Below are positions 30,125-39,082 of a DNA stretch of 64,000 nt, piece after piece. This stretch comes from Pseudomonas oryzihabitans (lineage in GTDB: Bacteria > Pseudomonadota > Gammaproteobacteria > Pseudomonadales > Pseudomonadaceae), in NCBI RefSeq assembly GCF_006384975.1, contig NZ_CP021645.1, forward strand, positions 3,872,001 through 3,936,000, read 5' to 3'. The notes under the pieces are model-generated. The model worked only from the letters and a program-made list of their open reading frames with translations, was not told the origin of the DNA and made no database searches. A program made the translations under genes and the position numbers. The first letter of the stretch is position 1, and every line of letters starts with the position of its first letter.

Positions 30125-30157
30125 CTGTGATCTGCGGCACAGTGTCGCAGATCACAG
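30125..30157. promoter_or_regulatory. Perfect 12-bp inverted repeat upstream of a chemoreceptor gene
   Basis: CTGTGATCTGCG (30125-30136) and CGCAGATCACAG (30146-30157) are exact reverse complements around a 9-nt spacer. It lies 166 bp upstream of the chemoreceptor start with no T run behind it. It could be a protein-binding site or an mRNA leader hairpin; CTGTGATC and GATCACAG each resemble a CRP/Vfr half-site (TGTGA / TCACA), but the spacing is wider than a standard Vfr site. Confidence 0.5.
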
Positions 30158-30322
30158 GGTTCGCCCGGCTTTCAATAGCACCTATGCCCTATGGGACAAG
30201 GGTTGCTCGCTTTTGCTGCATCGCCAGAGGTCGGCGCGGTTTGTCAGAGGTCCGACATTCGGCCTCAGGATTGGCGCGGCTTGGTCGATAGGGAGCTCTC
30301 CCGGCTCAACGGAAACACCCCC

Positions 30323-31948
30323 ATGTCCTTTCGCAACTTCTCCATCGCCCGTCGTGCCACACTCGGATTCGCTTTCATCGGCTTCTTGTTGTTGCTGCTC
30401 GGCGGCACCGCCCTGGTCAAGATGAACGATATCCGCGCCTCGGGTCTCGCCATCGAAGAACGCGCCATGCCCCGCGTCGCCGCGCTCGACGAGCTGACCG
30501 CCCTGACCCTGCGTCTGCGGGTGCTCTCCTATCGGCTGTTGCTCAATCGCGAACCTGACATCATCGCCAAGACCCAGGCGCTGTTCCAGCAGCGCAACGG
30601 CCAGATGCGCGCCGCCCAGCAGCGTTATGAAGCCCTGATCCAGTCCCCGGAAGAGCGCACCGCTTACGGGCGCTACGGGCAACTGATCGCCCAGTACGAC
30701 GGCCTGCAGCAGCGCATGCTGGCGTTTTCCGCGGCCAATCAGCTGGAGCCCTTGCGGCAACTGCTCAACGAAGACCTGCTGGCCAACTCCGACGCGGTCA
30801 ACGCCGTGCTCAAGCAGCTCACCGATCTGGTCGACCAGCAGACCGCTGCCGCCAACGCCCTGGCGGCCACGGACTATCGCCACGCCATCCAGTGGCTGGT
30901 GCTGTTACTGGCCGCCACCGCGGTGCTGACCGTGGTCTTCGCCTGGCTGCTGATCCGCAGCATCACCCAGCCCATCGCCCGTGCCGTGCGGGCGGCCGAA
31001 GTGATAGCCACCGGCGACCTCACCGAAGAGATCCACAGCGAAGGTCGCGACGAGGCCGCGCGCCTGCTGCAGGCCATGAAGACCATGCAGGGCCAGTTGC
31101 GCCATACCCTGCAGGGCATCCTCGGCTCCGCTACCCAGCTGGCCTCGGCAGCCGAAGAGCTCAATGCCGTGACCGAGGAATCGAGCCGCGGCCTGCAGCG
31201 CCAGAATGCCGAGATCGAACAGGCCGCCACGGCGGTGAACCAGATGTCTTCGGCGGTGGAGGAGGTGGCGCGCAATGCCGTCAATACCTCCCAGGCTTCC
31301 CAGGAGTCCGCCGGCGTCGCTCGTGACGGTCGCGACCTGGTACAGGAAACCGTGGGCGCCATCGCCACCATGAGCGAGGACGTCCAGCAGGGCGCCACCT
31401 TGGTGGGCGATCTGGCGCTGCAGGTCAACGATATCGGCAAGGTGCTGGACGTGATCCGCAACGTGGCCGAGCAGACCAACCTGCTGGCGCTCAATGCCGC
31501 CATCGAAGCCGCCCGCGCGGGCGAGGCCGGTCGTGGCTTCGCCGTGGTAGCGGACGAGGTACGGGCCTTGGCGCACCGCACCCAGGAATCGACCCGCGAG
31601 ATCGAGACGTCCATCGGCACCATCCAGCAAGGCACCGGTCAGGCCGTGGCGGCGATGCGCAGCAGCACCGAGCGCGCCCAGGCCACCTTGGAGGTGGCGC
31701 GTGGCGCCGGTAGCGCTCTGGAACGTATCCATGGCGCCATCGGTGGTATCAACGAACGCAACCTGGTGATCGCCAGCGCCGCCGAAGAACAGGCCCAGGT
31801 GGCCCGCGAGGTGGACCGCAACCTGGTGAACATCCGCGAGCTGTCGATCCAGACCGCGGCAGGTGCCGAGCAGTCCAATGCCGCCAGCGCCGAGTTGTCC
31901 CGACTGGCCATCGATCTCAATGGGTTGGTAGCGCGCTTCCAGCTCTAA
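30323..31948 (+). CDS. Methyl-accepting chemotaxis protein
   Basis: 541 residues from the ATG at 30323 (GGAAA about 10 nt upstream). TM1 (about 12-35), a four-helix-bundle-like periplasmic domain (about 36-190), TM2 (about 192-213), a HAMP domain, and a long cytoplasmic coiled coil with the signalling hairpin [20 protein letters not shown] near 395-415. It should signal ligand occupancy to CheA/CheW. There is no C-terminal CheR-binding pentapeptide; the protein ends LVARFQL. The ligand is unknown. Confidence 0.93.
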   Translation: MSFRNFSIARRATLGFAFIGFLLLLLGGTALVKMNDIRASGLAIEERAMPRVAALDELTALTLRLRVLSYRLLLNREPDIIAKTQALFQQRNGQMRAAQQRYEALIQSPEERTAYGRYGQLIAQYDGLQQRMLAFSAANQLEPLRQLLNEDLLANSDAVNAVLKQLTDLVDQQTAAANALAATDYRHAIQWLVLLLAATAVLTVVFAWLLIRSITQPIARAVRAAEVIATGDLTEEIHSEGRDEAARLLQAMKTMQGQLRHTLQGILGSATQLASAAEELNAVTEESSRGLQRQNAEIEQAATAVNQMSSAVEEVARNAVNTSQASQESAGVARDGRDLVQETVGAIATMSEDVQQGATLVGDLALQVNDIGKVLDVIRNVAEQTNLLALNAAIEAARAGEAGRGFAVVADEVRALAHRTQESTREIETSIGTIQQGTGQAVAAMRSSTERAQATLEVARGAGSALERIHGAIGGINERNLVIASAAEEQAQVAREVDRNLVNIRELSIQTAAGAEQSNAASAELSRLAIDLNGLVARFQL

Positions 31949-31955
31949 GCCAACA

Positions 31956-31980
31956 GCGGCGGCGCACGGAGCGCCGCCGC
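31956..31980. terminator. GC-rich hairpin after the chemoreceptor gene
   Basis: GCGGCGGCGC (31956-31965) pairs with GCGCCGCCGC (31971-31980), loop ACGGA. There is no U tract, so termination is uncertain. Confidence 0.4.
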
Positions 31981-31992
31981 CGGGTCACGGCT

Positions 31993-32115
31993 TCAGTTGG
32001 GGGACAGCAGTTGCAGCACCGCGGTCAGCGCCAAGAGCAGGCCGAACGGCGTGAGTACCGCGGAAAGCAACAGGGACAGCGCCTTGCCGGCGCCGGGACG
32101 CAGAGTGGTCGGCAT
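31993..32115 (-). CDS. Putative 40-residue membrane peptide
   Basis: A short ORF starting MPTTLRPGAGKALSLLL at 32115, with one hydrophobic helix (about 12-36) and the end LQLLSPN. GAGAGAA lies about 7 nt upstream as a ribosome site. It is downstream of and co-oriented with the second chemoreceptor gene, 147 bp away. I do not recognise it; the support is the ribosome site plus the clear single-pass layout. Confidence 0.4.
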   Translation of the reverse strand: MPTTLRPGAGKALSLLLSAVLTPFGLLLALTAVLQLLSPN

Positions 32116-32262
32116 GACGGTTCTCTCAAGCTCGGGAAGGAGTCGGGAGCCACAGGGCTCCGCAGGAGGAATTGTCGCCCAGCGGAGCCCCAGCGTCATG
32201 TCAAGAAAGTGCAAAGGTGCGTAAAGCGCAGCGTGATAAAAGGTCGCAGCCGGCGACGCCTG

Positions 32263-33891
32263 TCAGACCCGGAAGCGCGCCGCCAGGCCGTGAATCTCGC
32301 GGGTCAGCCCGGCCAGTTGGCGACTGGAGGCCTCGATCTGATCGGCACCCTGCTTGGAGGCGCCGGCCAGTTCGCGGATGTTGATCAGGTTGCGATCCAC
32401 CTCGCGGGCCACCTGCGCCTGTTCTTCGGCGGCACTGGCGATCACCAGGTTGCGCTCGTTGATGTCGCCGATGGCGACGAAGATGCGTTCGAGGCTCTGG
32501 CCGGTGCGCTCGGTGGTTGTCAGGGTGGTGCCGGCCAGGGCGTTGCTGCGCTGGATGGCCGCCACCGCCGAGTCGGTACCGGTCTGGATGCTGTCGATCA
32601 TCTTCTCGATTTCCAGCGTCGACTCGCGGGTGCGTTGGGCCAGGCTACGCACCTCATCGGCCACCACGGCGAAGCCACGTCCGGCGTCGCCGGCCCGCGC
32701 GGCCTCGATGGCGGCGTTGAGTGCCAGCAGGTTGGTCTGCTCGGATACCGCGCGGATCACGTCCAGCACCTTGCCGATCTGGGAGGCCTGTTGCGCCAGG
32801 CTGGCGATGACGGCTTCCCCTTCGTGGACCGTGGTCTGCATGTTGTGCAGCTCGCTGAGCACCTGGGCCACCTGGCTGCGGCTGCCGTTGGCCAATAGAT
32901 CCGATTCGCGGGCGGTATCCGAGGTAGAAGCGGCGTTGCGCGCCACCTCTTCCACGGCGGTGGTCATCTCGGTCACTGCCGTCACCGCCTGTTCCAGCTC
33001 CTGTTGCTGCTGGTTGAGGGTGCGGTTGCTCTGGGCAGTGACCTGGCCCAGCTCCTGGGCGGCGCTGTCGAGTTGCTCGGCGGTACGGTTGAGCTGGGCC
33101 AGGGTATCGCGCTGGCGGGTCTGCAAGGTGGCGAGGCCGGCGAACAGTTGGCCGATCTCGTCGTGGCTGCGGACCTCGATGCGCTGGGTCAAATCACCCT
33201 CGCTCATGGCGGCGAAGTGCTCGCCGGCCTGGTACAGAGGCGCCAGCACCCGGCGGGCGATGAACCAGCCGGCGAGCAAGGCCAGCAGCAGGGTCAGGCC
33301 CATCAGCACCAGGGTGCCGAATTCTGCCTGCAGCACTCGGCTTTCGGACGCGGCGAGGGTCGCGTCGATACGGGCGTTGATCTCGTCGGTGAAGACCTTG
33401 CGCGTATCGGCGAAGGCGGTACTGGCATCTTTGGCGCCATCGCTGATGCGAATGTAGCCCGCCAGGTCACCGGCACGGCAGGCCTTGATCTGGCCTTCGA
33501 CGATGACCTTATAGGCATCGAAGGCCTTGAGCATGGCTTCGATCTGGCCGCGCAACTTGGGGTCGTTGGCGCTCGCCAGCATGTCGGTGATCAGCCTGCG
33601 GGCGATGTCCAGGCGCTCCAGCGCCAGGGCGGTGCCTTTCTCGGCCTTGGCCGCATCGCCGTTGACCCGGTCGAGCATGGCGGTGTGGGAGTTGGCGCTC
33701 GCCCGGCTGATCCAGGTGGCGGCGTTGTTGACCTTGTCGAGCTGCTCCATGGTCAGACTATCCAGCTCGCGAAGCTGTTGGGCACTGGTACGAGCGCTGG
33801 TCCAGCCATAGAGGCACGCCAGCAGCAGACAGGCGACGAACACGCTGAGCACGCTGTACATCCCGGTACGAATTCTTGTTGTTTTGGACAT
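32263..33891 (-). CDS. Methyl-accepting chemotaxis protein
   Basis: 542 residues: TM1 (about 11-31), a four-helix-bundle periplasmic domain (about 32-190), TM2 (about 191-212), HAMP (about 213-265), and a signalling domain with [20 protein letters not shown]. It ends LAARFRV with no CheR pentapeptide. The cytoplasmic half is close to the other chemoreceptor while the sensor domains differ, so they probably report different ligands through the same kinase. The neighbouring genes give no ligand clue. Confidence 0.93.
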   Translation of the reverse strand: MSKTTRIRTGMYSVLSVFVACLLLACLYGWTSARTSAQQLRELDSLTMEQLDKVNNAATWISRASANSHTAMLDRVNGDAAKAEKGTALALERLDIARRLITDMLASANDPKLRGQIEAMLKAFDAYKVIVEGQIKACRAGDLAGYIRISDGAKDASTAFADTRKVFTDEINARIDATLAASESRVLQAEFGTLVLMGLTLLLALLAGWFIARRVLAPLYQAGEHFAAMSEGDLTQRIEVRSHDEIGQLFAGLATLQTRQRDTLAQLNRTAEQLDSAAQELGQVTAQSNRTLNQQQQELEQAVTAVTEMTTAVEEVARNAASTSDTARESDLLANGSRSQVAQVLSELHNMQTTVHEGEAVIASLAQQASQIGKVLDVIRAVSEQTNLLALNAAIEAARAGDAGRGFAVVADEVRSLAQRTRESTLEIEKMIDSIQTGTDSAVAAIQRSNALAGTTLTTTERTGQSLERIFVAIGDINERNLVIASAAEEQAQVAREVDRNLINIRELAGASKQGADQIEASSRQLAGLTREIHGLAARFRV

Positions 33892-34046
33892 GGCCTTCTT
33901 CCTGATGACGGCATACGGCGAAGGTGCAATACGCCTTTCGTATAGCTATTCGTCAGCAGTACGCGAAGACAGGCGCTATCGTCGACGGCCAAGAGCCAGT
34001 CGGTATGAGGAATGCGCCGAGAAGTTGTCTGATGTCTTGTAGGGAT

Positions 34047-34067
34047 GGGCCCGACGACGTCGGGCCC
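34047..34067. terminator. Hairpin downstream of gloA
   Basis: GGGCCCGAC (34047-34055) and GTCGGGCCC (34059-34067) pair perfectly around GAC, just past the gloA stop. It lacks a T run on either strand, so it may act only as an mRNA end stabiliser. Confidence 0.4.
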
Positions 34068-34074
34068 GGAGGGA

Positions 34075-34599
34075 TCAGGACAGCGGGGTGAACTGGATGA
34101 CCTCGACCCAGTAGCCGTCCGGATCCTTGATGAAGGCGATTTCCTTCATGCTGCCGTCGGTCAGGCGCTTCTGGAAGGCCACGCCCAGTTGCTCGAAACG
34201 CTCGCAGGCGGCGCGGATGTCCGGCACCGCCACGCAGGTGTGGCCGAAGCCGCGCGGATCGCTGTTGCCGTTGTGGTAGCTGAACTCGGCATCGTTCTCG
34301 GTGCCGTGATTGTGGGTCAGCTCGAGGATGCCCGGGGTGGACTTGCGCCAGCGCTGGCGGGCTTCCGGATCGGTCGGCACCTGGGCGCGGTCGACCAGGG
34401 CGAGGAAGGTCAGGCTGAACTTGGCGTCCGGGAAGTCCTTGTGGTCGACCACGGTGAAACCCAGCACGCGGGTATAGAAGTCCAGCGAAGTCTCCAGGTT
34501 CTTGACCCGCAGCATGGTGTGGTTGAAGACGAACTCACGGGTGGCGGCGTCGGGCTGGGCGGTCACGCCCGGTAGGTTATCGAATTGGCTCAGCGACAT
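34075..34599 (-). CDS. gloA: Lactoylglutathione lyase (glyoxalase I)
   Basis: A 174-residue VOC-fold enzyme that isomerises the methylglyoxal-glutathione hemithioacetal to S-lactoylglutathione. Metal ligands are visible as His in FNHTMLRVKN, Glu in GILELTHNHG, His in GFGHTCVAV and Glu in YWVEVIQ. The ATG at 34599 has GGAG upstream. The length and the extended loops are those of the longer eukaryote-like, Zn-type GloA found in Pseudomonas. The adjacent CsbD and GST genes suit a stress-defence neighbourhood. Confidence 0.93.
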   Translation of the reverse strand: MSLSQFDNLPGVTAQPDAATREFVFNHTMLRVKNLETSLDFYTRVLGFTVVDHKDFPDAKFSLTFLALVDRAQVPTDPEARQRWRKSTPGILELTHNHGTENDAEFSYHNGNSDPRGFGHTCVAVPDIRAACERFEQLGVAFQKRLTDGSMKEIAFIKDPDGYWVEVIQFTPLS

Positions 34600-34845
34600 C
34601 AGGATTCTCCGGTGAGGGTGTGGCAATTGGAGAGACGGCCCTGCGCAACGTTCCCGCAGGAAGCGGCGCCTGGCGCGGTCGCTCACGAAAAAGGCGGGAA
34701 GTCTAAAGGCTTCGGGAGTAGGTACCCAAACACACCTTGACATCTCTTGCCGCTGCGCTCTGCGACGAATGGTCGAAACCCCGACGCTAGAGCTGGAGTC
34801 GGATTTTACAAGCACACTGCCTGTGCGAATCGAAGGAGACTTGAT

Positions 34846-35037
34846 ATGAGCAGCACCAGCGACAAAATCAAGGGTACCGCCAAAGAAGTGGCTGGCAAGG
34901 TCAAGCAAGGCATCGGCGAAGCCACCGACAATTCGCGCATGAAAGGCGAGGGTCGCGCCCAGGAAGCCGAAGGCAAACTGCAAAAGAACGTCGGCAAAGG
35001 TAAAGAAGCGATCAAGAACACCGTCGATCGCGCCTAA
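34846..35037 (+). CDS. CsbD family stress-response protein
   Basis: A 63-residue hydrophilic, Lys/Glu/Gly-rich protein (DKIKGTAKEVAGKVKQGIGE, then EAEGKLQKNVGKGKEAIK). CsbD proteins are abundant under general stress, often sigma-S controlled, and their molecular role is unclear. The ATG at 34846 has AAGGAG upstream. A TTGACA near 34737 could be a -35 box. It is followed by a strong terminator, so it is monocistronic. Confidence 0.92.
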   Translation: MSSTSDKIKGTAKEVAGKVKQGIGEATDNSRMKGEGRAQEAEGKLQKNVGKGKEAIKNTVDRA

Positions 35038-35054
35038 GCCAAGGTTTCACGGAG

Positions 35055-35083
35055 AAGGCCGCCCCAGGGCGGCCTTTTCTTTT
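35055..35083 (+). terminator. Terminator after csbD-like gene
   Basis: AAGGCCGCC and GGCGGCCTT pair (35055-35063 with 35068-35076) around a CCAG loop and are followed by TTTTCTTT. It also faces the end of the convergent GST gene. Confidence 0.85.
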
Positions 35084-35088
35084 GCCCG

Positions 35089-35820
35089 TCAGGCCGGATC
35101 CAGCTCCGGATAGTGGCGGAAGATTCCTTTCTCGCTGAACGGCAGGCGTCGGGGCGAAGCCAGATAGGCGGCGATGTTCGGCAGGGCGGCTACACGCTCG
35201 GCCACGGCTAGTACCCGTGGAATCTCCGGGGCCAACCGGCGCATGGCGTTGGGGAAGGCGTAGGTCAGGCCGGCTACTACCTGGAACAGCGACAGGTCGA
35301 CATAGGAACGGCGGTCGCCCACCAGCCAGGTATCGCCTGCCGGGTTGTAGCCGAGCACGCGCTCGAAATAGCTCAGGTAGGTACGGATGCGCTCGCCGGC
35401 GAAGGCCTTGGCCCGGCGTTGCGCCTCTGCCCTCTGCTCTTCGTAGGTCAGGGAAATGGCCACCGGGTGATGGACATCATGGGCTTCGGCGGTGAGATCG
35501 GTGATGGTCAGTTGCAGGCCATGCACCCAGAACTGCGACTCCTCGTCGGCGGGGACCAGATCCAGCCGCGGTCCGAGGAACTGCAGGATGTTGGCGACAT
35601 GGGAGATGACCTCGTCGCCTGCCTTGAGAAAGGGCGGGGCGAAGGGTGGGCGGCGAGTCTTCTGGCCTTCCAGGTAGGCCTCCATGGCCGGTACGCCTAG
35701 ACCCTCGCCCTCCGGGGCGTTGCCGACATCGAGATAGTCCGCGCCAGCCTCTTCGAGCGCCAGCCGGACGAATTCGCCGCGACCCTGGATGCTGGGCCAG
35801 TAGTGCAGTTCGTAACGCAT
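35089..35820 (-). CDS. Glutathione S-transferase family protein
   Basis: 243 residues. The ATG at 35820 has GGAGGTGCCC upstream and gives MRYELHYWPSIQGRGEFVRL, an N-terminal thioredoxin fold with Tyr7 in the usual catalytic Tyr region. A helical C-terminal domain follows, with DRRSYVDLSLFQ (the GST N-capping/hydrophobic-staple region). It probably conjugates glutathione to electrophiles, substrate unknown. It is divergent from the glycosyltransferase operon, with a 188-bp gap in between. Confidence 0.88.
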   Translation of the reverse strand: MRYELHYWPSIQGRGEFVRLALEEAGADYLDVGNAPEGEGLGVPAMEAYLEGQKTRRPPFAPPFLKAGDEVISHVANILQFLGPRLDLVPADEESQFWVHGLQLTITDLTAEAHDVHHPVAISLTYEEQRAEAQRRAKAFAGERIRTYLSYFERVLGYNPAGDTWLVGDRRSYVDLSLFQVVAGLTYAFPNAMRRLAPEIPRVLAVAERVAALPNIAAYLASPRRLPFSEKGIFRHYPELDPA

Positions 35821-36008
35821 GGGCACCTCCATCGTCTGCCAGATTGACCGATCCAGGAGTCGTGACCGCTTGGTCGGTTCGAAGGTTTGCCCGCCGCACG
35901 CCTTTGGCGACGAAGCGCACAACCAATTCCCATCCGTGAGACTCCTATCAACCAGCGACTGGCTCTTAGGACGGTGGAATGACGGGGCAACAGCGGGCGG
36001 ACGGTTCC

Positions 36009-37085
36009 ATGCGCATAGGCATTCTCTCTCACCTGAAGCACCCGGTGCGGCAGCCCTTCGCCGGCGGTCTGGAGGCCTTCACCTACGACACCACCCTGCA
36101 GTTGCGCGCGCGTGGTCATGACGTGACCCTGTTCGCCAGCTCGGCCTCGGCGCCCGAGCTGAACGTGGTGCCCATCCTCGACGATGGCAACTACGGCGCG
36201 GATGGCTGCCGCCGCAAGCGCAACGTGTTGAGCTCCGAGTATCTCGACGAGCACCACGGCTATCTCGACTGCCTGCAACGCATCGACAGCCATGGCTTCG
36301 ACGTCATCTTCAACAATGCGCTGCACTATGTGCCGGTGACCATGTCCGGGTTGATCCGCACCCCGATGCTCACCGTGCTGCACACCCCACCGTTCTTCGA
36401 GCTGATCAACGCCATCGGCGAGCTGCATCGGCGCGGCGGAGGCCATTACTGCACCGTGTCCCAGGCCAATGCCGACAACTGGGCAGAGTTGGCACCGGCC
36501 TGCCACGTGATCCCCAACGGCATCGATCTCGACGCTTGGCGCCCGGGCACGGCGCCGGTGGGCGAGCATGCGCTCTGGTTCGGCCGGCTGGTGCCGGACA
36601 AGGGCCCGCACCTGGCACTGGATGCCGCGCGGGAGGCGGGGGTGCCCCTGCGTCTGGCCGGCCAGGCCACCGACGAGCGTTATTTCCGCCAGGAAATCGC
36701 CCCGCGGCTGGGCGAGCAGGCGGTCTACCTTGGCCACCTGGGCCGTACCGCCCTGGCGGCCGAGGTAGCCCAGGCCCGCGCCTGCCTGGTCACGCCCTGT
36801 TGGGATGAACCCTTCGGCCTGATCGTCGCCGAATCCCTGGCCTGTGGCACGCCGGTGGCCGCCTTCGCCCGTGGCGCCCTGCCGGAACTGCTCACCGCCG
36901 AGACCGGCGCCCTGGCCCCACCCGGCGACGTACCCGCCCTGGCGGTGGCCCTGCGCGAGGCCTTGTCGTTGTCCCGCGAGGCCTGCCGGGCGCGCGCCGA
37001 GGGCCAGTGGAGCCAACAGCTGATGATCGATCGCTACGAGTCCCTGCTCGCCGCTGTCGCCGCCGGTCGGGTAGCCCGTGGCTGA
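36009..37085 (+). CDS. GT4-type glycosyltransferase
   Basis: 358 residues from the ATG at 36009 (GGACGG upstream); an in-frame ATG at 35979 is possible. A GT-B fold protein: an N-terminal MRIGILSHLKHPVRQPFAGGLE nucleotide-independent acceptor half, seen by its start MRIGILSHLKH and GGLEAFT, and a C-terminal donor half with IPNGIDLDAW, WFGRLVPDKG and EPFGLIVAESLACGTPV, the E-x7-E retaining GT4 motif. No signal peptide, so cytosolic. The next gene overlaps by 8 bp. The acceptor is unknown and no polymerase, flippase or sugar-nucleotide gene lies nearby. Confidence 0.88.
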   Translation: MRIGILSHLKHPVRQPFAGGLEAFTYDTTLQLRARGHDVTLFASSASAPELNVVPILDDGNYGADGCRRKRNVLSSEYLDEHHGYLDCLQRIDSHGFDVIFNNALHYVPVTMSGLIRTPMLTVLHTPPFFELINAIGELHRRGGGHYCTVSQANADNWAELAPACHVIPNGIDLDAWRPGTAPVGEHALWFGRLVPDKGPHLALDAAREAGVPLRLAGQATDERYFRQEIAPRLGEQAVYLGHLGRTALAAEVAQARACLVTPCWDEPFGLIVAESLACGTPVAAFARGALPELLTAETGALAPPGDVPALAVALREALSLSREACRARAEGQWSQQLMIDRYESLLAAVAAGRVARG

Positions 37086-38115
37086 GCTAAGCATCGGTTA
37101 CTACGCCCACCATCACGGCGCCGGCCACGTGACTCGCGCCCTGGCCATCGCCGCGGCCTTCGATGGCCCCCTGACCCTGTTCGGCAGTCGCCTGCCCGCG
37201 TCCGTGGACCTGCCCAATGTCGAGCTCTGCCCGCTGCCGGCCGATGTGGCGCCCGGCGTCGAAGGCGAGGCCTTCGCCTGCCTGCACTATGCCCCGCTGG
37301 GGGTAGCGGGCCTGCGCGAGCGCATGGGGCTGCTGGTGGACTGGTTCCGCCGCGCCTGGCCCTGCCTGCTGGTGGTCGACGTCTCGGTCGAGGTGGCCTT
37401 GCTGGCGCGCCTGTGCGGCGTCCCGACTGTCTATCTGCGCCAGCGCGGCAGTCGTTTCGATGCAGCCCATGAAATGGCCTATGCCACCGCCAGCCGCCTG
37501 CTAGCGCCCTATTCAGAACTCCTCGAAGAACCTGGCACACCGGCCGCCTGGCGCGCCAAGACCTGCTATGCCGGCAGCCTGTCGCGCTATGCCGGGCAGC
37601 CAATCATGCCTCAGCCTGAGCCCCGGACGGTCACGGTCATCGCCGGCCATGGCGGTACCGCCTTCAGCCGCGCGCGCCTGGCCGTCGCGGCGCGGGCCTG
37701 TCCCGACTGGCAGTGGACGGTCCTGGGCCCGGTAGCGGACGACGCCACGCCGGCCCTGGCCAACCTCAGTTTCGCCGGCAGTGTCGCCGACCCCGCGCCC
37801 TGGCTGACCAGGGCCGAGGTGGTGGTCGGCTCCGCCGGCGACAGCCTGGTGGCGGAGCTCGCCGATCTGCGCTGCCGCTTCGTCTGCCTGCCGGACGCCC
37901 GCCCCTTCGACGAGCAACTGTCCACCGGCCGGCTGCTGGCCGCCCAGGGCCTGGCGATCACCTGCGAAGCCTGGCCCGCCGACGGCGATTGGCCGGGGCT
38001 GCTGGCCAAGGCACGCCAGCTCGATCCCCAGCGTTGGTCTCAGGTGAGCGACGGCAAGGGTGCCCGCCGCGCCGCTGCCTGCATCCAGGCGGTCGCCAGG
38101 GAGGTGCTGGCATGA
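37078..38115 (+). CDS. GT28/MurG-like glycosyltransferase
   Basis: 345 residues from a GTG at 37078 that lies inside the end of the GT4 gene (8-bp overlap). The start, ELSIGYYAHHHGAGHVTRALA, contains the GxGH loop seen in GT28/GT1 enzymes (HHHGAGHVTR). The C-terminal half has VTVIAGHGGTAF and VVGSAGDSLVAELADL, resembling the donor-binding part of MurG-type proteins. The specificity is unknown. Its stop overlaps the start of the GT2 gene (ATGA), so all three are translationally coupled. Confidence 0.78.
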   Translation: MAELSIGYYAHHHGAGHVTRALAIAAAFDGPLTLFGSRLPASVDLPNVELCPLPADVAPGVEGEAFACLHYAPLGVAGLRERMGLLVDWFRRAWPCLLVVDVSVEVALLARLCGVPTVYLRQRGSRFDAAHEMAYATASRLLAPYSELLEEPGTPAAWRAKTCYAGSLSRYAGQPIMPQPEPRTVTVIAGHGGTAFSRARLAVAARACPDWQWTVLGPVADDATPALANLSFAGSVADPAPWLTRAEVVVGSAGDSLVAELADLRCRFVCLPDARPFDEQLSTGRLLAAQGLAITCEAWPADGDWPGLLAKARQLDPQRWSQVSDGKGARRAAACIQAVAREVLA

Positions 38116-38954
38116 TCGTCCTGACCCTGGTCCACGGCCGCGAGCGGCAGCTGGCCAACCTCATCCGCGGCCTGGAGCTGGCGCCCACGCCACCCACCGC
38201 CCTGGTGGTGGTGCAGATGAATGAGGCACCGCGCCCGCTGCACAGCGCGCACTTTCCGATCCAGGTACTCGGCGTCATGGGCGACGGCATCCTGCCCCTG
38301 GCCGCCGCGCGCAATACCGCCGTGGCCGCCGCGCCGGGTGAGGAACTGGTGTTTCTCGACGTGGACTGCATCCCCGCGCCCGACCTGCTCGACGGCTATC
38401 GCCAGGCACTGGCGGCGCGCCCCGAAGCCTTGCACCAGGGCTTCGTCCACTACCTGCCGGCCGGGGTCGCCGAAGGCGAGTGGACGCCGGCTGAACTGCT
38501 GGCCAAGGGCGTCGTACATCCTTTGCACCGGAATCGTCCGCCCGGTGCCGAGGTGCCCCATCCGCTGTTCTGGTCGCTGAACTTCGCCTGCCGCCGCGCC
38601 ACCTTCCAGCGTATCGGCGGGTTCGACGAGGGCTATCGCGGCTATGGTGGCGAAGACACCGACTTCGCCTTTCGCGCCCGCGAGGCGGAGGTGCCCGTGT
38701 ATCAGGCCGACGCTCGGGCCTTCCACCAGTACCACCCCACCTACCATCCGCCGCTCAATCACTTCGCCAGCATCCTGGCGAATGCCCGGCGTTTCCAGGC
38801 GCGTTGGGGGATGTGGCCCATGGATGGCTGGCTCCACGACTTCGCCGCTGCCGGCTACATTCACTTCGATGAAAGTCGCGGCATAGAGGAGCTCAGGGTG
38901 CCCAGCACCGCCGAGATCGCCGCCTGCCGGGATGCCTCCGGGTCGGGCTTCTGA
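38112..38954 (+). CDS. GT2-type (GT-A fold) glycosyltransferase
   Basis: 280 residues. A GT-A fold with the metal-binding DxD at 83-85 (VFLDVDCIPAP) and a C-terminal galactosyltransferase-like segment, GGFDEGYRGYGGEDTDFAFR, seen here as GGFDEGYRGYGGED. The start overlaps the preceding stop (ATGA). Together the operon encodes one GT-A and two GT-B enzymes, enough to build a short glycan on an acceptor supplied from elsewhere. A YihY-like gene follows after 128 bp. Confidence 0.87.
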   Translation: MIVLTLVHGRERQLANLIRGLELAPTPPTALVVVQMNEAPRPLHSAHFPIQVLGVMGDGILPLAAARNTAVAAAPGEELVFLDVDCIPAPDLLDGYRQALAARPEALHQGFVHYLPAGVAEGEWTPAELLAKGVVHPLHRNRPPGAEVPHPLFWSLNFACRRATFQRIGGFDEGYRGYGGEDTDFAFRAREAEVPVYQADARAFHQYHPTYHPPLNHFASILANARRFQARWGMWPMDGWLHDFAAAGYIHFDESRGIEELRVPSTAEIAACRDASGSGF

Positions 38955-39082
38955 CGCCTTGGCGCAACCAACCCGGCCAACGCTACTCTGAAGGTAGGGC
39001 TTGTCTGAAAAGCCGCCGGGCGTAGGCACCTTCAGACAACCTCCAGGAATCCTTCCCGAGGAACGTTCGTCAGGAGCCGCCA

